NCBI GenBank assembly: GCA_963766175.1 | Contig: CAVXZE010000002.1 | Span: 372,001 to 436,000 of the forward strand | Source: CAVXZE01 sp963766175 | GTDB lineage: Bacteria > Myxococcota_A > UBA9160 > UBA6930 | Direction of reading: 5' to 3' | Length of the DNA stretch: 64,000 bases | Translations under genes and position numbers: made by a program | Notes under the pieces: generated by a model | The model's database searches: none | Told to the model about the DNA's origin: nothing | The model's input: only the letters and a program-made list of their open reading frames with translations | In this document: positions 15,667 through 24,893 of the stretch, one piece after another | How positions within the stretch are numbered: position 1 is the first letter of the stretch | How the letters are laid out: each line of letters begins with the position of its first letter

Positions 15667-17334
15667 TCAGGCGGCGTACTGGATCTCGGGCGGCGGTGCG
15701 ATCTGGTATCGGGTACGAACCGCCGAGACGTAGCTCGAGGCCTCCTCGCCGGCCCGCTCGGAGTCCCAGCCAGCGGCGGCGGCGGCGATGCCGGTGATCT
15801 CCTCCAGATCCGGGAGCCCCTGGCCAATGGCGAAGAGGGCGAGGCGCATCCGGTGCTCGAGGAGGTCGCAGAGGGTCACTGCGCATTCGGTGCGGAGGCA
15901 CCAGGGGATCTCCGCATAGGTGTAGCGGCTGTCTCCGATCGGGCGGAGCAGCTCCGGGTCGGCCTCGCGCAGAAGCTCCGCGGCGTCGAGTCCGTGGGTG
16001 CGCACCAGGTGCGCGATCCGATGGGTCGCAAGCCCGTAGCGCGCCTCGAGGTCGGCCTCCAGCTCCGCGACCTCGAACTCATCCTCGCGGAGAGGAAGGG
16101 TGCCGGTGAGGCTCGGGCCTGCCGCGGCCTTCCGCTCCTCGGGAAGCCGGTCGAGAGCCTGCTTCACCACACCCTCGGCCATGGTGCGATAGGTGGTGAG
16201 CTTACCGCCCGTCACCGAGATCAGCCCGGATGGGTCGTCGTAGATCTTGTGCTCCCTCGAAACCGAGTTCGACGGGGATTCCTCGTCGCCATCGGCCACC
16301 AGGGGCCGGACGCCGGCATAGGCGCTGCGGATGTCGTTGGTGGTGAGCGCCAGACGCGGGAAGGCGTCGTTGGCCGCGGAGAGCATGTAGTGAACCTCCT
16401 CGATGCTCACCACCGGCTCGTCGATCTGGTCGGTGAAGGAGTCGGTGGTTCCGATCAGTGCCACCTCGTCCCAGGGAATCAGGGAGAGATGGCGACCGTC
16501 CCGGGCGTCGAAGACAATCGCGCTCTCGCAGTGGACCCGGCTGCGCGGGATCACCAGGTGCACGCCCTTGGCCGGGCGAAGCTCCGGGTGAGTGACGGGT
16601 CGATCCAGCCCCCGCACCCGCTCGACGGAGGGGCCGGCGGCGTTCACGACTACCTCGGCCCGGATCGCGCGGCTCTCACCGCTCTCCTTGTCGCGCACCC
16701 GCGCGCCGACGATTCGGCCCTCGTCGCCGCGCAAGAACTCGAAGACCTCGGCGTGGTTCACCGCCTCGCCCCCGAGCCGGCGAGCGCTGATCAGCGTCTC
16801 CAACACCAGCCGCGCGTCGTCCACCTGGCCGTCGTAGAAGAGTCCCGCCCCGCGCAGCCCCTCGCGTCGCAGATCCTGCGAGAAGTCGAGCACCTGCTCC
16901 GGGCTCAACATGCGAAAGCGCGCAGAAGAGCGGAAGCTGGCAAGGCCCCAATAGGCGAAGAGGGCGGCGCGAACCTGCCAGAGGGGCGTCTTGCTGTTCT
17001 CGAAAGTCGGCCAGAGGAAGGGGATCGGGCGCACCAGGTGCGGATTCAGACGGAGCAGAAGGTCTCGCTCCCGACAGGATTCCCGGGTCATTCCGAGCTG
17101 GCCCTGGGCGATGTAACGAAGCCCGCCGTGGATCAGCTTGGTGGAGCGGCCCGATGTTCCAGAAGCGAAGTCACCGCGCTCGACGATCAGGGCGGAGAGG
17201 CCGCGGGAGGCCGCATCGCGGAGAATGCCCGCGCCGGTGATACCGCCGCCGATGATCAGCAGGTCGACGCCCTCGCGCTCGGCCTTCTCCAGAGCGCCGG
17301 CGCGCTCGCGAACCGACCACTGGAGCGCCGTCAT
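15667..17334 (-). CDS. glpD: Glycerol-3-phosphate dehydrogenase (FAD, aerobic type)
   Basis: A 555-residue GlpD: it oxidises sn-glycerol-3-phosphate to dihydroxyacetone phosphate and feeds electrons to quinone at the inner membrane. The FAD-binding GGGITGAGILRDAASRG is near 29, and TSGRSTKLIHGGLRYI near 60 is diagnostic. IPWDEVALIGTTDS near 282 and SVTGGKLTTYRTMAE near 375 form the flavin/substrate site. The C-terminal domain (about 395-555) is the usual DAO_C extension. The first ATG overlaps the stop of the upstream GntR regulator by 4 nt, so regulator and enzyme are one transcript. Confidence 0.94.
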   Translation of the reverse strand: MTALQWSVRERAGALEKAEREGVDLLIIGGGITGAGILRDAASRGLSALIVERGDFASGTSGRSTKLIHGGLRYIAQGQLGMTRESCRERDLLLRLNPHLVRPIPFLWPTFENSKTPLWQVRAALFAYWGLASFRSSARFRMLSPEQVLDFSQDLRREGLRGAGLFYDGQVDDARLVLETLISARRLGGEAVNHAEVFEFLRGDEGRIVGARVRDKESGESRAIRAEVVVNAAGPSVERVRGLDRPVTHPELRPAKGVHLVIPRSRVHCESAIVFDARDGRHLSLIPWDEVALIGTTDSFTDQIDEPVVSIEEVHYMLSAANDAFPRLALTTNDIRSAYAGVRPLVADGDEESPSNSVSREHKIYDDPSGLISVTGGKLTTYRTMAEGVVKQALDRLPEERKAAAGPSLTGTLPLREDEFEVAELEADLEARYGLATHRIAHLVRTHGLDAAELLREADPELLRPIGDSRYTYAEIPWCLRTECAVTLCDLLEHRMRLALFAIGQGLPDLEEITGIAAAAAGWDSERAGEEASSYVSAVRTRYQIAPPPEIQYAA

Positions 17335-18113
17335 GACTGCACCCCCTGCCCCACCGCTACGCGGCTTTGCGGTCCGATTCTGCCCTCCGCCTCCAGGCGC
17401 TCGATCTCAGCGACGATGGAGGACTCGCTGTAGTCGAGCATTCGTTCGAGAACGCGACGCGCCCCCTGAGGGTCACGGGCTTCCAGGGCTTCCAGGAGCT
17501 GGCGATGTGTCTCGAGGGAGCGGCTGAACTCCCGGCTCTCGTTGTAGTAGAAAGGACCGAGCCGGTGGATGAGCTTGGTGAAGAGGTTGCTCACCAGCTG
17601 GTACATGAGGTTGCCCGTGGCCTCGCCGAGCAGGCGGTTGAACTCCACGTCCAGGGTGAGAGCCCGAGCGGGGTTCATCCCCTCGTCCTGCTCCTTCGAG
17701 AGCAGCAGCCGGGCCCGTTCCAGCTGCTCGTCGCTTCGGTTTCGGGCAGCCAGCTCCACCACCTGGAGAGTGATGTTGCGGCGGAACTCCAGGATCTGGT
17801 GCAGCAGATCCAGTGTCACGGTGCGGGGATCCCGGAGCAGTGCTTCGATCACCTCGAGGGAAGAAGAATCCGAGACTCCCTTGACGAAGGTGCCGTGGCC
17901 GTGGCGCACCTCCACCAGTCCGAGGTACTCGAGCCGCTTGACCGCCTCTCGGACCGAGGTCCGGTTGACTTCGAAAGAGTCCGCCAGGTCCCGCTCGTTG
18001 GGAAGCCGCTCTCCCCGATTCAGCGCACCACCCAGAATGCGTAAGCGAAGCTGCTGGAAGACGCCGTCCGCGCGGCGGAGGCGAGGACCCAGAGGCTCCA
18101 GTTCGACTGTCAT
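17331..18113 (-). CDS. FadR-subfamily GntR transcriptional regulator
   Basis: A 260-residue repressor-type regulator. The N-terminal winged helix-turn-helix (about 15-80) contains GERLPNERDLADSF and VNRTSVREAVKRLEYLGLVEVRHGHGTF, which is the GntR signature. The C-terminal all-helical FCD-type domain binds an effector. I chose the ATG at 18113; the longer frame (to 18212) adds residues that do not fit the family. It overlaps glpD by 4 nt and so probably regulates glycerol-phosphate use and itself. A 15-nt palindrome lies about 45 nt upstream. Confidence 0.85.
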   Translation of the reverse strand: MTVELEPLGPRLRRADGVFQQLRLRILGGALNRGERLPNERDLADSFEVNRTSVREAVKRLEYLGLVEVRHGHGTFVKGVSDSSSLEVIEALLRDPRTVTLDLLHQILEFRRNITLQVVELAARNRSDEQLERARLLLSKEQDEGMNPARALTLDVEFNRLLGEATGNLMYQLVSNLFTKLIHRLGPFYYNESREFSRSLETHRQLLEALEARDPQGARRVLERMLDYSESSIVAEIERLEAEGRIGPQSRVAVGQGVQS

Positions 18114-18156
18114 GCTGTGCCCCCCGGCAGGCGCTACCCGAGAACGACACGTCGGC

Positions 18157-18171
18157 CCGACACCGTGTCGG
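18157..18171. promoter_or_regulatory. Candidate GntR operator (palindrome)
   Basis: A perfect 7-nt inverted repeat around one central base (CCGACAC-C-GTGTCGG), 44 nt upstream of the GntR ATG. A looser GTTG-N6-CAAC repeat sits at 18181-18194. The position suits an autoregulatory site in the 151-nt gap between aconitase and the regulator. Binding is inferred, not shown. Confidence 0.4.
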
Positions 18172-18264
18172 ACATCGGACGTTGAAGGTCCAACCTCTAG
18201 CACAGTAGGCAAAAAACCTCAACTCGACGACCCCTCTGCGGTCAATCTCGTCTAGAACGCGACC

Positions 18265-20535
18265 TTAGCCGTCCTTGAGCATGTTGAGGGCGGATCCGGC
18301 CTTGAACCACTCGACCTGGTCAGCGTTCAGGGTGTGTTTCACCGGGACGGTGTCCGACGAGCCGTCCTGGTGATGGAAGGTCGCCTCGAGGGGCTTGCCC
18401 GGCGCGAGATCCTCCAGGCCGTGGATGCTCACCCGATCGGTCTCGCCGACCTTCTCGTAGTCGGCTGCCTCCACGAAGGTGAGCGGCAGCACGCCCTGCT
18501 TCTTGAGGTTCGTCTCGTGGATGCGCGCGAAGCTCCGGGTGATCACCGCCGCCGCGCCGAGCCAGCGCGGCTCCATGGCCGCGTGCTCCCGGCTCGAGCC
18601 CTCGCCGTAATTCTCGTCGCCGACCACCACCCAGCGCAGCCCCGCGGCCTTGTAGTGTCGGGCGATCTTGGGGAAGGAGACCCCCCGCTCTCCGCTCGAC
18701 TGGTTCAGTCCCTCGCCCACCTCGCCGGTGAAGGCGTTCACGGCTCCTATGAACATGTTGTCACTGATTTTGTCCAGGTGGCCGCGGAAGCGCAGCCAGG
18801 GGCCGGCCATGGAGATGTGGTCGGTGGTGCACTTTCCCTTCGCCTTGAGAAGGAGCGGCACCTCTTCGAAGTCCTTCCCATCCCACGGCGCGAACGGCTG
18901 AAGGAAGGCGAGTCGCTCGCTCTCCGGTGCGATCGTGACCTCGACCTTCTCGCGATCGGCTGGCGGGGCGATGTAGCCTTCGCGGGTGCTGACGAAGCCG
19001 GCCTCGGGTACCTCCGCAGCGGGCGCGGGCGGCGCCAGCTTGAAGCGCTCGCCGTTCTGGTTCTCGAGCTCGTCCGTCAGCGGATTGAACTCGAGCGAAC
19101 CCGCCAAGGCGTAGGCGACTACCACCTCGGGGCTCCCGATGAAGGCGAGAGTCTCCGGGTTTCCGTCGTTGCGCTTGGGGAAGTTCCGGTTGAAGGAGGT
19201 GAGAATCGAGTTCGACTCGCCCTGCTTCACGTCGTCCCGCTTCCACTGACCGATACACGGTCCGCAGGCGTTGGCCAGCACTACCGCGCCGATCGCCTCC
19301 AGAGCGTCGAGCTGGCCATCGCGCCGGACGGTCTGGTGAACCTGCTCCGAGCCCGGCGTGCAGAAGAGCTTTGTCTTTGCCTTCGCGCCGTGCTGCTGGG
19401 CCTGGCGGGCCACGTCGGCCGCCCGCGAGAAGTCCTCGTAGGAGGAGTTGGTGCAGCTTCCGATCAGCGCCGAGGAGAGATTCGGTGCATAGCCGTTCTC
19501 CCTTACGTCCGCTGCCATGCGGGAGACCGGCCGGGCCAGGTCCGGCGTGTGGGGGCCGACGATGTGCGGCTCGAGCTTCGAGAGATCGATCTCGACGATC
19601 TCGTCGAAGTACTTGCCCGGATCCTTCTCCACCTCCGGATCCGCCTGCAGCAGGGCCGACTTCTGATTGGCGAGGTCGACGAGCGTCTCGCGACCGGTCG
19701 ACTTCAGGTAGAGAGCCATGCGCTCGTCGTAGGGGAAGATCGAGGTCGTGGCGCCGAGCTCGGCTCCCATGTTCGTGATGGTGGCCTTCCCAGTGCAGCT
19801 CAGGGAACGCGTCCCCGGGCCGAAGTACTCGACCACTCGGTTGGTCCCACCCTTCACCGTCAGCTCGGCGCAGACGCGGAGAATCACGTCCTTGGGCGAG
19901 GTCCACCCGTTCAGCTCACCGGTCAGGTGAACACCGACCAGCCTGGGGTACAGCACCTCCCAGGGGAAGTCGGCCATGACGTCGACCGCATCGGCGCCCC
20001 CGACACCGCTGGCGAACATTCCCAGCCCGCCGGCGTTCGGCGTGTGGGAGTCGGTGCCAATCATCATCCCGCCGGGGAAGGCGTACTGCTCGAGGATCAC
20101 CTGGTGGATGATCCCGGCGCCCGGTCCCCAGAAACCGATGCCGTAGCGCGCCGCGGCCGAACGCAGGAAATCGTAGACCTCCCGGTTGGTGATCTGGGCG
20201 GCCTCCATGTCGGCGCCGGCGCCCTGGTAGGCCATGATCAGGTGGTCGCAGTGAATCGTGGAGGGCACGGCGGCCTGGGAGCGGCCCGAGGTGATGAACT
20301 GGAGCATCGCCATCTGGGCCGTGGCGTCCTGCATGGCCACGCGGTCCGGCCGCAGCTCCAGGTAGCTCGTGCCCGCATTGAGCTCCTGTGTAGAGGGTTT
20401 TGCGAGGTGTCCGAGCAGTACCTTCTCCGCGTAGGTGAGGGGACGGCCGAGGCGGCCTCGAATCACCTCGAGGTTGCGCTCCAGGTTCTGGTAGACGTTT
20501 CGGACGAACTCAGGGGTCGTTTCGATCTGCGGCAT
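18265..20535 (-). CDS. acn: Aconitate hydratase (mitochondrial-type)
   Basis: A 756-residue aconitase that interconverts citrate and isocitrate in the TCA cycle. The three [4Fe-4S] cysteines are visible in SALIGSCTNSSYED near 358 and NACGPCIGQWKR near 425. The GTDSHTPNAGGLGMFASGVGG segment is near 142 (written as two motifs, GTDSHTPNAGG and GVGGADAV). The swivel-domain GEGSSREHAAMEPRWLGA is near 645. The length matches the roughly 755-residue eukaryotic-mitochondrial type also found in some bacteria, rather than the longer AcnA. It is transcribed away from the palindrome at 20598-20667. Confidence 0.95.
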   Translation of the reverse strand: MPQIETTPEFVRNVYQNLERNLEVIRGRLGRPLTYAEKVLLGHLAKPSTQELNAGTSYLELRPDRVAMQDATAQMAMLQFITSGRSQAAVPSTIHCDHLIMAYQGAGADMEAAQITNREVYDFLRSAAARYGIGFWGPGAGIIHQVILEQYAFPGGMMIGTDSHTPNAGGLGMFASGVGGADAVDVMADFPWEVLYPRLVGVHLTGELNGWTSPKDVILRVCAELTVKGGTNRVVEYFGPGTRSLSCTGKATITNMGAELGATTSIFPYDERMALYLKSTGRETLVDLANQKSALLQADPEVEKDPGKYFDEIVEIDLSKLEPHIVGPHTPDLARPVSRMAADVRENGYAPNLSSALIGSCTNSSYEDFSRAADVARQAQQHGAKAKTKLFCTPGSEQVHQTVRRDGQLDALEAIGAVVLANACGPCIGQWKRDDVKQGESNSILTSFNRNFPKRNDGNPETLAFIGSPEVVVAYALAGSLEFNPLTDELENQNGERFKLAPPAPAAEVPEAGFVSTREGYIAPPADREKVEVTIAPESERLAFLQPFAPWDGKDFEEVPLLLKAKGKCTTDHISMAGPWLRFRGHLDKISDNMFIGAVNAFTGEVGEGLNQSSGERGVSFPKIARHYKAAGLRWVVVGDENYGEGSSREHAAMEPRWLGAAAVITRSFARIHETNLKKQGVLPLTFVEAADYEKVGETDRVSIHGLEDLAPGKPLEATFHHQDGSSDTVPVKHTLNADQVEWFKAGSALNMLKDG

Positions 20536-20597
20536 GGATCCTCCAGTAGCGGGGGGAAGACCTTAGCGGCGCCGAGCGGGGTCGGCGAGTTCGACCC

Positions 20598-20667
20598 AGC
20601 GGGGACGGTGTTGCCTTCTTGCCTTTTTGGTCCTCCAAAAAAGCAAGAAGGCAACACCGTCCCCGCT
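20598..20667. repeat. 70-nt near-perfect palindrome between divergent genes (REP/MITE-like)
   Basis: Two arms of 25 nt (20598-20622 and 20643-20667) are exact reverse complements. The inner segment 20623-20642 continues the pairing (TTTTTGG with CCAAAAA) after one mismatch, leaving a TCCT loop. It sits between divergent promoters (aconitase start 20535, hydrolase start 20679), so it is not a conventional terminator. The right arm ends 11 nt before the hydrolase ATG. The GGGGACGGTGTTGCC arm resembles REP-type palindromes mobilised by RAYT transposases; that comparison is from memory. Confidence 0.7.
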
Positions 20668-20678
20668 ATCCTGCGCAA

Positions 20679-21545
20679 ATGGAACCGCGATCCCGCATTG
20701 TCCCCGGTGCAGATGGTCTCTCGATCCACCTGCTCGAGTGGAGCCAGGAGAGCGTTCCGCTCCTCCTGCTTCACGGGTTCGGCAACGAAGCGCACATCTG
20801 GGACGACTTTGCGCCAGTCGTGGCGCCCTACTACCGGACCATCGCGGTGGACCTGCGCGGTCACGGCGATTCGGACCACGACCCGGGTCGCCGCTACGAC
20901 TATCAGAGCCATGTACGCGACCTGGAGGCCATCACCGCAGAGCTGGACATCGATCGACTGGTACTGATCGGCCACTCCCTCGGTGGCCGGATCTCGACTC
21001 TCTTCGCAGCGACACATCCCGAGCGAATGGCGGGACTGGTTCTCGTCGACGCGGGCCCGGATCTCGATGCCCGGGGCATCAGCCGCATCAGCACCGACGT
21101 GCAGCGAAGCGTCGATCTCAGCTTCGCCTCCCTTGCTGAGTGCGAGAACGCCCTGACCCACGCCTACCCTGCAGCGCAGCCCGCGGCCCTCGCAAGAATG
21201 GCCCGCCACGGGATGCGAAAGCGCGAGGACGGCCGTTACGAGCGCAAGATCGACCCGGCCTTCCACGCGGCCCGGGGCGAGCTCACGGCTGCGGCAGCGG
21301 AAGCGCTGGAGAAGAAGACCGCGAAGGAGCTCTGGGACGCCCTCGCCCGGATTCCCTGCCCGGCCCTGGTCGTCCGGGGTGCGGCCTCCGATGTGCTCGA
21401 CCCCGACACCGCCGAGCGAATGGCCGAAGAGGCGCTTCCCAACGCGCGACTCGCCGTGGTCCCCCGCGCCGGTCACTCGGTCATGACCGACAACCCGGAG
21501 GGCTTCTCTGAAGCCGTCTCGAAGTTCGCCCTGGGTGACGGCTAG
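20679..21545 (+). CDS. Alpha/beta hydrolase
   Basis: A 288-residue alpha/beta hydrolase starting at ATG 20679: LLLLHGFGNEAHIWDD near 26, VDLRGHGDSDHDPG near 52, nucleophile elbow IGHSLGGRIS near 95, acid strand CPALVVRGAASDVLDPD near 228, and GHSVMTDNPEGF near 266. The longer frame from 20619 would read through the palindrome, so I rejected it. There is no good ribosome site, because the palindrome occupies the region immediately upstream; translation may depend on that structure. It is convergent with the RND gene (4-nt overlap). The substrate is unknown. Confidence 0.8.
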   Translation: MEPRSRIVPGADGLSIHLLEWSQESVPLLLLHGFGNEAHIWDDFAPVVAPYYRTIAVDLRGHGDSDHDPGRRYDYQSHVRDLEAITAELDIDRLVLIGHSLGGRISTLFAATHPERMAGLVLVDAGPDLDARGISRISTDVQRSVDLSFASLAECENALTHAYPAAQPAALARMARHGMRKREDGRYERKIDPAFHAARGELTAAAAEALEKKTAKELWDALARIPCPALVVRGAASDVLDPDTAERMAEEALPNARLAVVPRAGHSVMTDNPEGFSEAVSKFALGDG

Positions 21546-24220
21546 CGTTTCGGCTCCGGGTGTGGCGGGGCCCCGCCGCCCGCCCTGCCACCTACGAGCG
21601 CGATCAGTGCCGGGAGCACCATCAGGTTCGCGATCAGCATCAGCGCAATACCCAGGGTCAGGAGCTGTCCCAGGCTCGCCATGCCGCGATGGGACGCGAA
21701 TCCGAGGCTGCCGAAGCTGGCGATGGTGGTGAGGGCGCTCCAGACCACTGCGCGGGAGGTGCTGGTGGCGAGCAGCTCGCCACGCGGCTCGAGGGCGGAC
21801 CGGTGCCGGTGAACCAGGTGGATCCCGCTGTCCACACCGATTCCCAGCAGCAGCGGCAGCACGATCACGTCGGCGAAGTTGATCGGCAGGCCCGCGAGCA
21901 CGCAGACTGCGCCGGTCAGGAGCCCGGCCAGTGTGAGCGGCGCCATCACCAGGACCAGGTCGCGGAGATTCCTCCAGATCAGCCACACCAGGGCCGCGAT
22001 CAGGACGAAGGCCAAGAGGAAAGCCTGCCGAAGGGCCCCGACGATCACCCCCGCCGAATCGAGCATGTAGACCGAGATCCCGGCGGCGTCGGGAGCGAGA
22101 CTCCGCACCTCCTCGACGAACCTCTCGAGGACAGTGTCGTCGTTGAGGTTTCCGGTGGGATACACCTCTACCAACGCACGGCCGTCCGCGCTGATCAGGC
22201 GCTCCCTCACCACTTCGGGGAGATCGTCCATTGTCACGGGGGAAGCGGTGAGAGCCAGCTCCAGCTGCTCGACGCGCTCCAGGATTGCTCCGACCAGACT
22301 CGTCTCTAGCGCCGCCACGGCATCCGGCCCGGTGCGCGGGTCCCTGGCCTCATCGAGGAAGCGATCCAGGGTCGTCACCAGCTCGTTTGCGCTCTCCACG
22401 ACCAGGATGGACTCCTCCCACTCCCGAAGGCGCACCAGTGCGGCGCGAAGCCGCTCCACGGCCTGGATCTGTTCGGCGAGATCCGGGGGGTCGCGAACCT
22501 CGCCGACCATGGGCAGACCGAGAAACAGCGACACGTCTTCGAGAATCAGAAGCTTCGGAGCCTGGTCTTCGGGCACGTAGTCGCTCAGCGTCAGCGCCCG
22601 ATCCACACTTTCGAGCTCGCGCAGCCGAACGGAGAGGGCATCCGCATCGGCGAGGTCCCGCGCCAGGATCTCGATTCTCCAGGGATTGAGTTCACCCTCT
22701 TCGACGAGCTCATCGAAGGTCTGCACCGACTCGACGCTGGGGTCGCGGACCCGGAGCGGATTCGCGTCGAAGCGAAGACGGGGGATCAGTGCCAGAGCGC
22801 CCACCGCCAGCAGCGCAGCCACGGCGCAGACGACTCGCGGATGGCGAACCGGAAAGCTCGGGAGCGCGAACTGCGCTTCCCGAAGCCACCGCGGTCCCTT
22901 CTCGGGATCCTCGTGGATCCCAACGCTCATCATGGCCGGAAGCACGGTCAGGCTGGCCAGGAGGCTGATGAACATGCCCGTCCCGGAGATCACGCCGAGC
23001 TCTGCGACGCCGACGTAGCTGGTGGGGATGAAGGCGTAGAAGCCGATCGCGGTGGTGAGAGCGCACAGCACCAGAGAGCTGCCGACGTCCCGGGCCGAGA
23101 GGCCGAGAGCGCGTGCGTGATCCGAGCAGGCGGCGCGGGCTTCGCGGTAGCGAAGGGTGAAGTGAATCCCGAAATCCACGCCGAGCCCGATGAAGAGCAC
23201 GGCAAAGGCCACGGAGATCAGGTTCAGATGTCCGATGCTGAGAGCCGCGAAGCCGGCGGTGCAAGCCAGCCCCATCGCGAGTGTGAGCAACGTCGCGAGG
23301 ATCAGGCGCAGAGAGCGGAGCGCCAGGAAGAGGATCAGTGCGACCAGGAGAAAGGAAGCGAGGCCCGCCATCGCTGCCTGCCTCTGCACCGCGTCGAGCT
23401 CCTCGGTCTGCAGGACCCGATCACCGGTGATGCGCGCGCGGACCCCGTACTCCTGGTTCCAGCCAAGCTCCGCAAGGATCTCCCCGAGCCGTAGAAGCCC
23501 ACTGCGCCCCGGGGCGAAATCGCTGAAGTCGATACGGGGCTGGACCGCGAGGTAGCTCCGGGGACCGAGACCACCGCCCGTTCCCCCCAGGATCAGCTCG
23601 GCAAAGACCTGGGGACTGACGCGAAGACGGGCCGCATCGCGCACCGCGCTCTGCACCCCGTCGAGCACCTCGGAGAGCTCCAGGCCACCCTCCCGGGCGC
23701 CGGGAGCCCGCTCGATGATGGTCGCCAGCAGGTCGAAGAGACCCCGGAGGCTCCGGTCCCGGGAAAGCTCCGCAAGGAAGGGCTGCGCCGCCGCCAGGTG
23801 GTCGGCGAGCTCTTCGAGCTCCTCGGTCGAGAGGTAGAGGAGACCGTTCCGCTCGAAGAAGGGATCGATGCCGGGGGCGTAGACACTCGCGAAGGTCTCT
23901 CCCTCGCTCTCCAGCCGCTCGACCAGGATCCGTGCCGCCGCCTCCGCCTCGAAGCGGCTGGGCGCATCGATCACGACCAGCACCACCTCCGTCAGCAGCG
24001 GAAACTCGCGATCGAGCTCGTCCTGTAGCTGCCGGAAGTGCAAGGAGTCGTCGAACAGCTTCTCGCTATCCGCGTTGACCCCCAGGTGACCGGCCGCGTA
24101 GAGGAGGGATGCGGCGCTGACGAGAAGGCCGATTCCGATCACCCAGGGAGCGCGCCGCCGGACTCGTTCCACCCAGGCGGCGAGGAGATTCCCGAGAGCT
24201 GCGTCGATCCGCCTCGCCAC
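21542..24220 (-). CDS. hpnN: RND superfamily (MMPL/HpnN-like) lipid exporter
   Basis: An 892-residue RND permease with about 12 membrane segments in the duplicated 1+5 / 1+5 pattern and two large periplasmic loops (about 45-255 and 475-690). The N-terminal NADSEKLFDDSLHFRQLQDELDREFP region (in two parts) and GLGVDFGIHFTLRYREAR near 340 and GIGVDSGIHLVHRHR near 800 match hopanoid-associated HpnN, which moves hopanoids to the outer membrane. It starts at GTG 24220, divergent from the MlaC-like gene by 48 nt. No hopanoid synthesis gene is in the window, so the substrate is inferred. Confidence 0.78.
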   Translation of the reverse strand: MARRIDAALGNLLAAWVERVRRRAPWVIGIGLLVSAASLLYAAGHLGVNADSEKLFDDSLHFRQLQDELDREFPLLTEVVLVVIDAPSRFEAEAAARILVERLESEGETFASVYAPGIDPFFERNGLLYLSTEELEELADHLAAAQPFLAELSRDRSLRGLFDLLATIIERAPGAREGGLELSEVLDGVQSAVRDAARLRVSPQVFAELILGGTGGGLGPRSYLAVQPRIDFSDFAPGRSGLLRLGEILAELGWNQEYGVRARITGDRVLQTEELDAVQRQAAMAGLASFLLVALILFLALRSLRLILATLLTLAMGLACTAGFAALSIGHLNLISVAFAVLFIGLGVDFGIHFTLRYREARAACSDHARALGLSARDVGSSLVLCALTTAIGFYAFIPTSYVGVAELGVISGTGMFISLLASLTVLPAMMSVGIHEDPEKGPRWLREAQFALPSFPVRHPRVVCAVAALLAVGALALIPRLRFDANPLRVRDPSVESVQTFDELVEEGELNPWRIEILARDLADADALSVRLRELESVDRALTLSDYVPEDQAPKLLILEDVSLFLGLPMVGEVRDPPDLAEQIQAVERLRAALVRLREWEESILVVESANELVTTLDRFLDEARDPRTGPDAVAALETSLVGAILERVEQLELALTASPVTMDDLPEVVRERLISADGRALVEVYPTGNLNDDTVLERFVEEVRSLAPDAAGISVYMLDSAGVIVGALRQAFLLAFVLIAALVWLIWRNLRDLVLVMAPLTLAGLLTGAVCVLAGLPINFADVIVLPLLLGIGVDSGIHLVHRHRSALEPRGELLATSTSRAVVWSALTTIASFGSLGFASHRGMASLGQLLTLGIALMLIANLMVLPALIALVGGRAGGGAPPHPEPKR

Positions 24221-24268
24221 GGGGCTAGAGCTAGCAGAATCTTCCGCTCAAGGGGCTAGAATACTTCC
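24221..24268. promoter_or_regulatory. Short divergent control region with repeats
   Basis: The 48-nt gap between the divergent RND and MlaC-like genes holds a direct repeat GGGGCTAGA at 24221-24229 and 24252-24260, and a palindrome GCTAG-AG-CTAGC at 24224-24235. These are candidate shared regulator sites; no regulator is identified. Confidence 0.35.
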
Positions 24269-24883
24269 GTGATCCGTCGTCTACTCGTCATGGTTCCCGT
24301 TCTGCTGATCTCTCTCCAGGCTGCTCCCGTCCGCGCCGACGAGACGAAAGCCCGCGCTGACGCAGCCCGGGCCAGCGTGGAGCAACTCTACGCCACGCTC
24401 CTGGATGTGATGCAGCGCGCCGAGCAACTCACCTACGACGAGCGCTACGCCGAGCTCGACCCGGTGATCCGGCAGGCCTACGACCTTCCGTTCATGTCGG
24501 CCAAGACGCTCGGGAGATACTGGAAGGATCTCTCGGAGCAGGACCGCGAGCGGTGGGTTTCGACATTCTCCCGGCTCACGGTCTCCACCTACGCAGACCG
24601 CTTCGAAAAGTACTCCGGCGAGCGATTCGAGGTCCTTACCGTCGAGCCTTCCAGCCACGAGACCCTGATGGTGCGGACCCGCATCGTTCCAGCCAAGGAG
24701 AAGCCCGTCGACCTCGACTACCGGCTTCGCGGCGCGGACGGGAGCTGGCGAGTCATCGACGTCTTCATGAACGGCACGGTGAGCGAGCTGGCCCTGCGGC
24801 GGTCCGAGTACTCGTCGGTGTTCAAGCGCGACGGTTTCGAGTCGCTCCTCTCCTCGCTGGAGGAGAAGATCGTCTCTCCCTGA
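24269..24883 (+). CDS. MlaC/Ttg2D-family periplasmic phospholipid-binding protein (HpnM-like)
   Basis: A 204-residue exported protein with a signal peptide (1-23, ending PVRADE). The MlaC family pattern is clear: MSAKTLGRYWKDLSEQDRERW near 70 (two motifs, LGRYWKDLS and DRERWVSTF), STYADRFEKYSGERFEV near 108, VDLDYRLRGADGSWRVIDVF near 145, and YSSVFKRDGFESLLSSLEEK at the end. MlaC shuttles phospholipid across the periplasm; HpnM is the hopanoid-associated member usually found with HpnN. Divergent pairing with the RND gene supports the HpnM reading. GTG start. Confidence 0.82.
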   Translation: MIRRLLVMVPVLLISLQAAPVRADETKARADAARASVEQLYATLLDVMQRAEQLTYDERYAELDPVIRQAYDLPFMSAKTLGRYWKDLSEQDRERWVSTFSRLTVSTYADRFEKYSGERFEVLTVEPSSHETLMVRTRIVPAKEKPVDLDYRLRGADGSWRVIDVFMNGTVSELALRRSEYSSVFKRDGFESLLSSLEEKIVSP

Positions 24884-24893
24884 TCGGCGCCAG

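Noticed and set aside
20598..20667. Rho-independent terminator
   Set aside because: Both flanking genes are transcribed away from it, so nothing ends there, and no T tract follows either arm.
18334..20967. 877-residue open frame on the plus strand opposite aconitase
   Set aside because: It is antisense to a certain aconitase gene, shows no family motif, and arises from high third-position GC.
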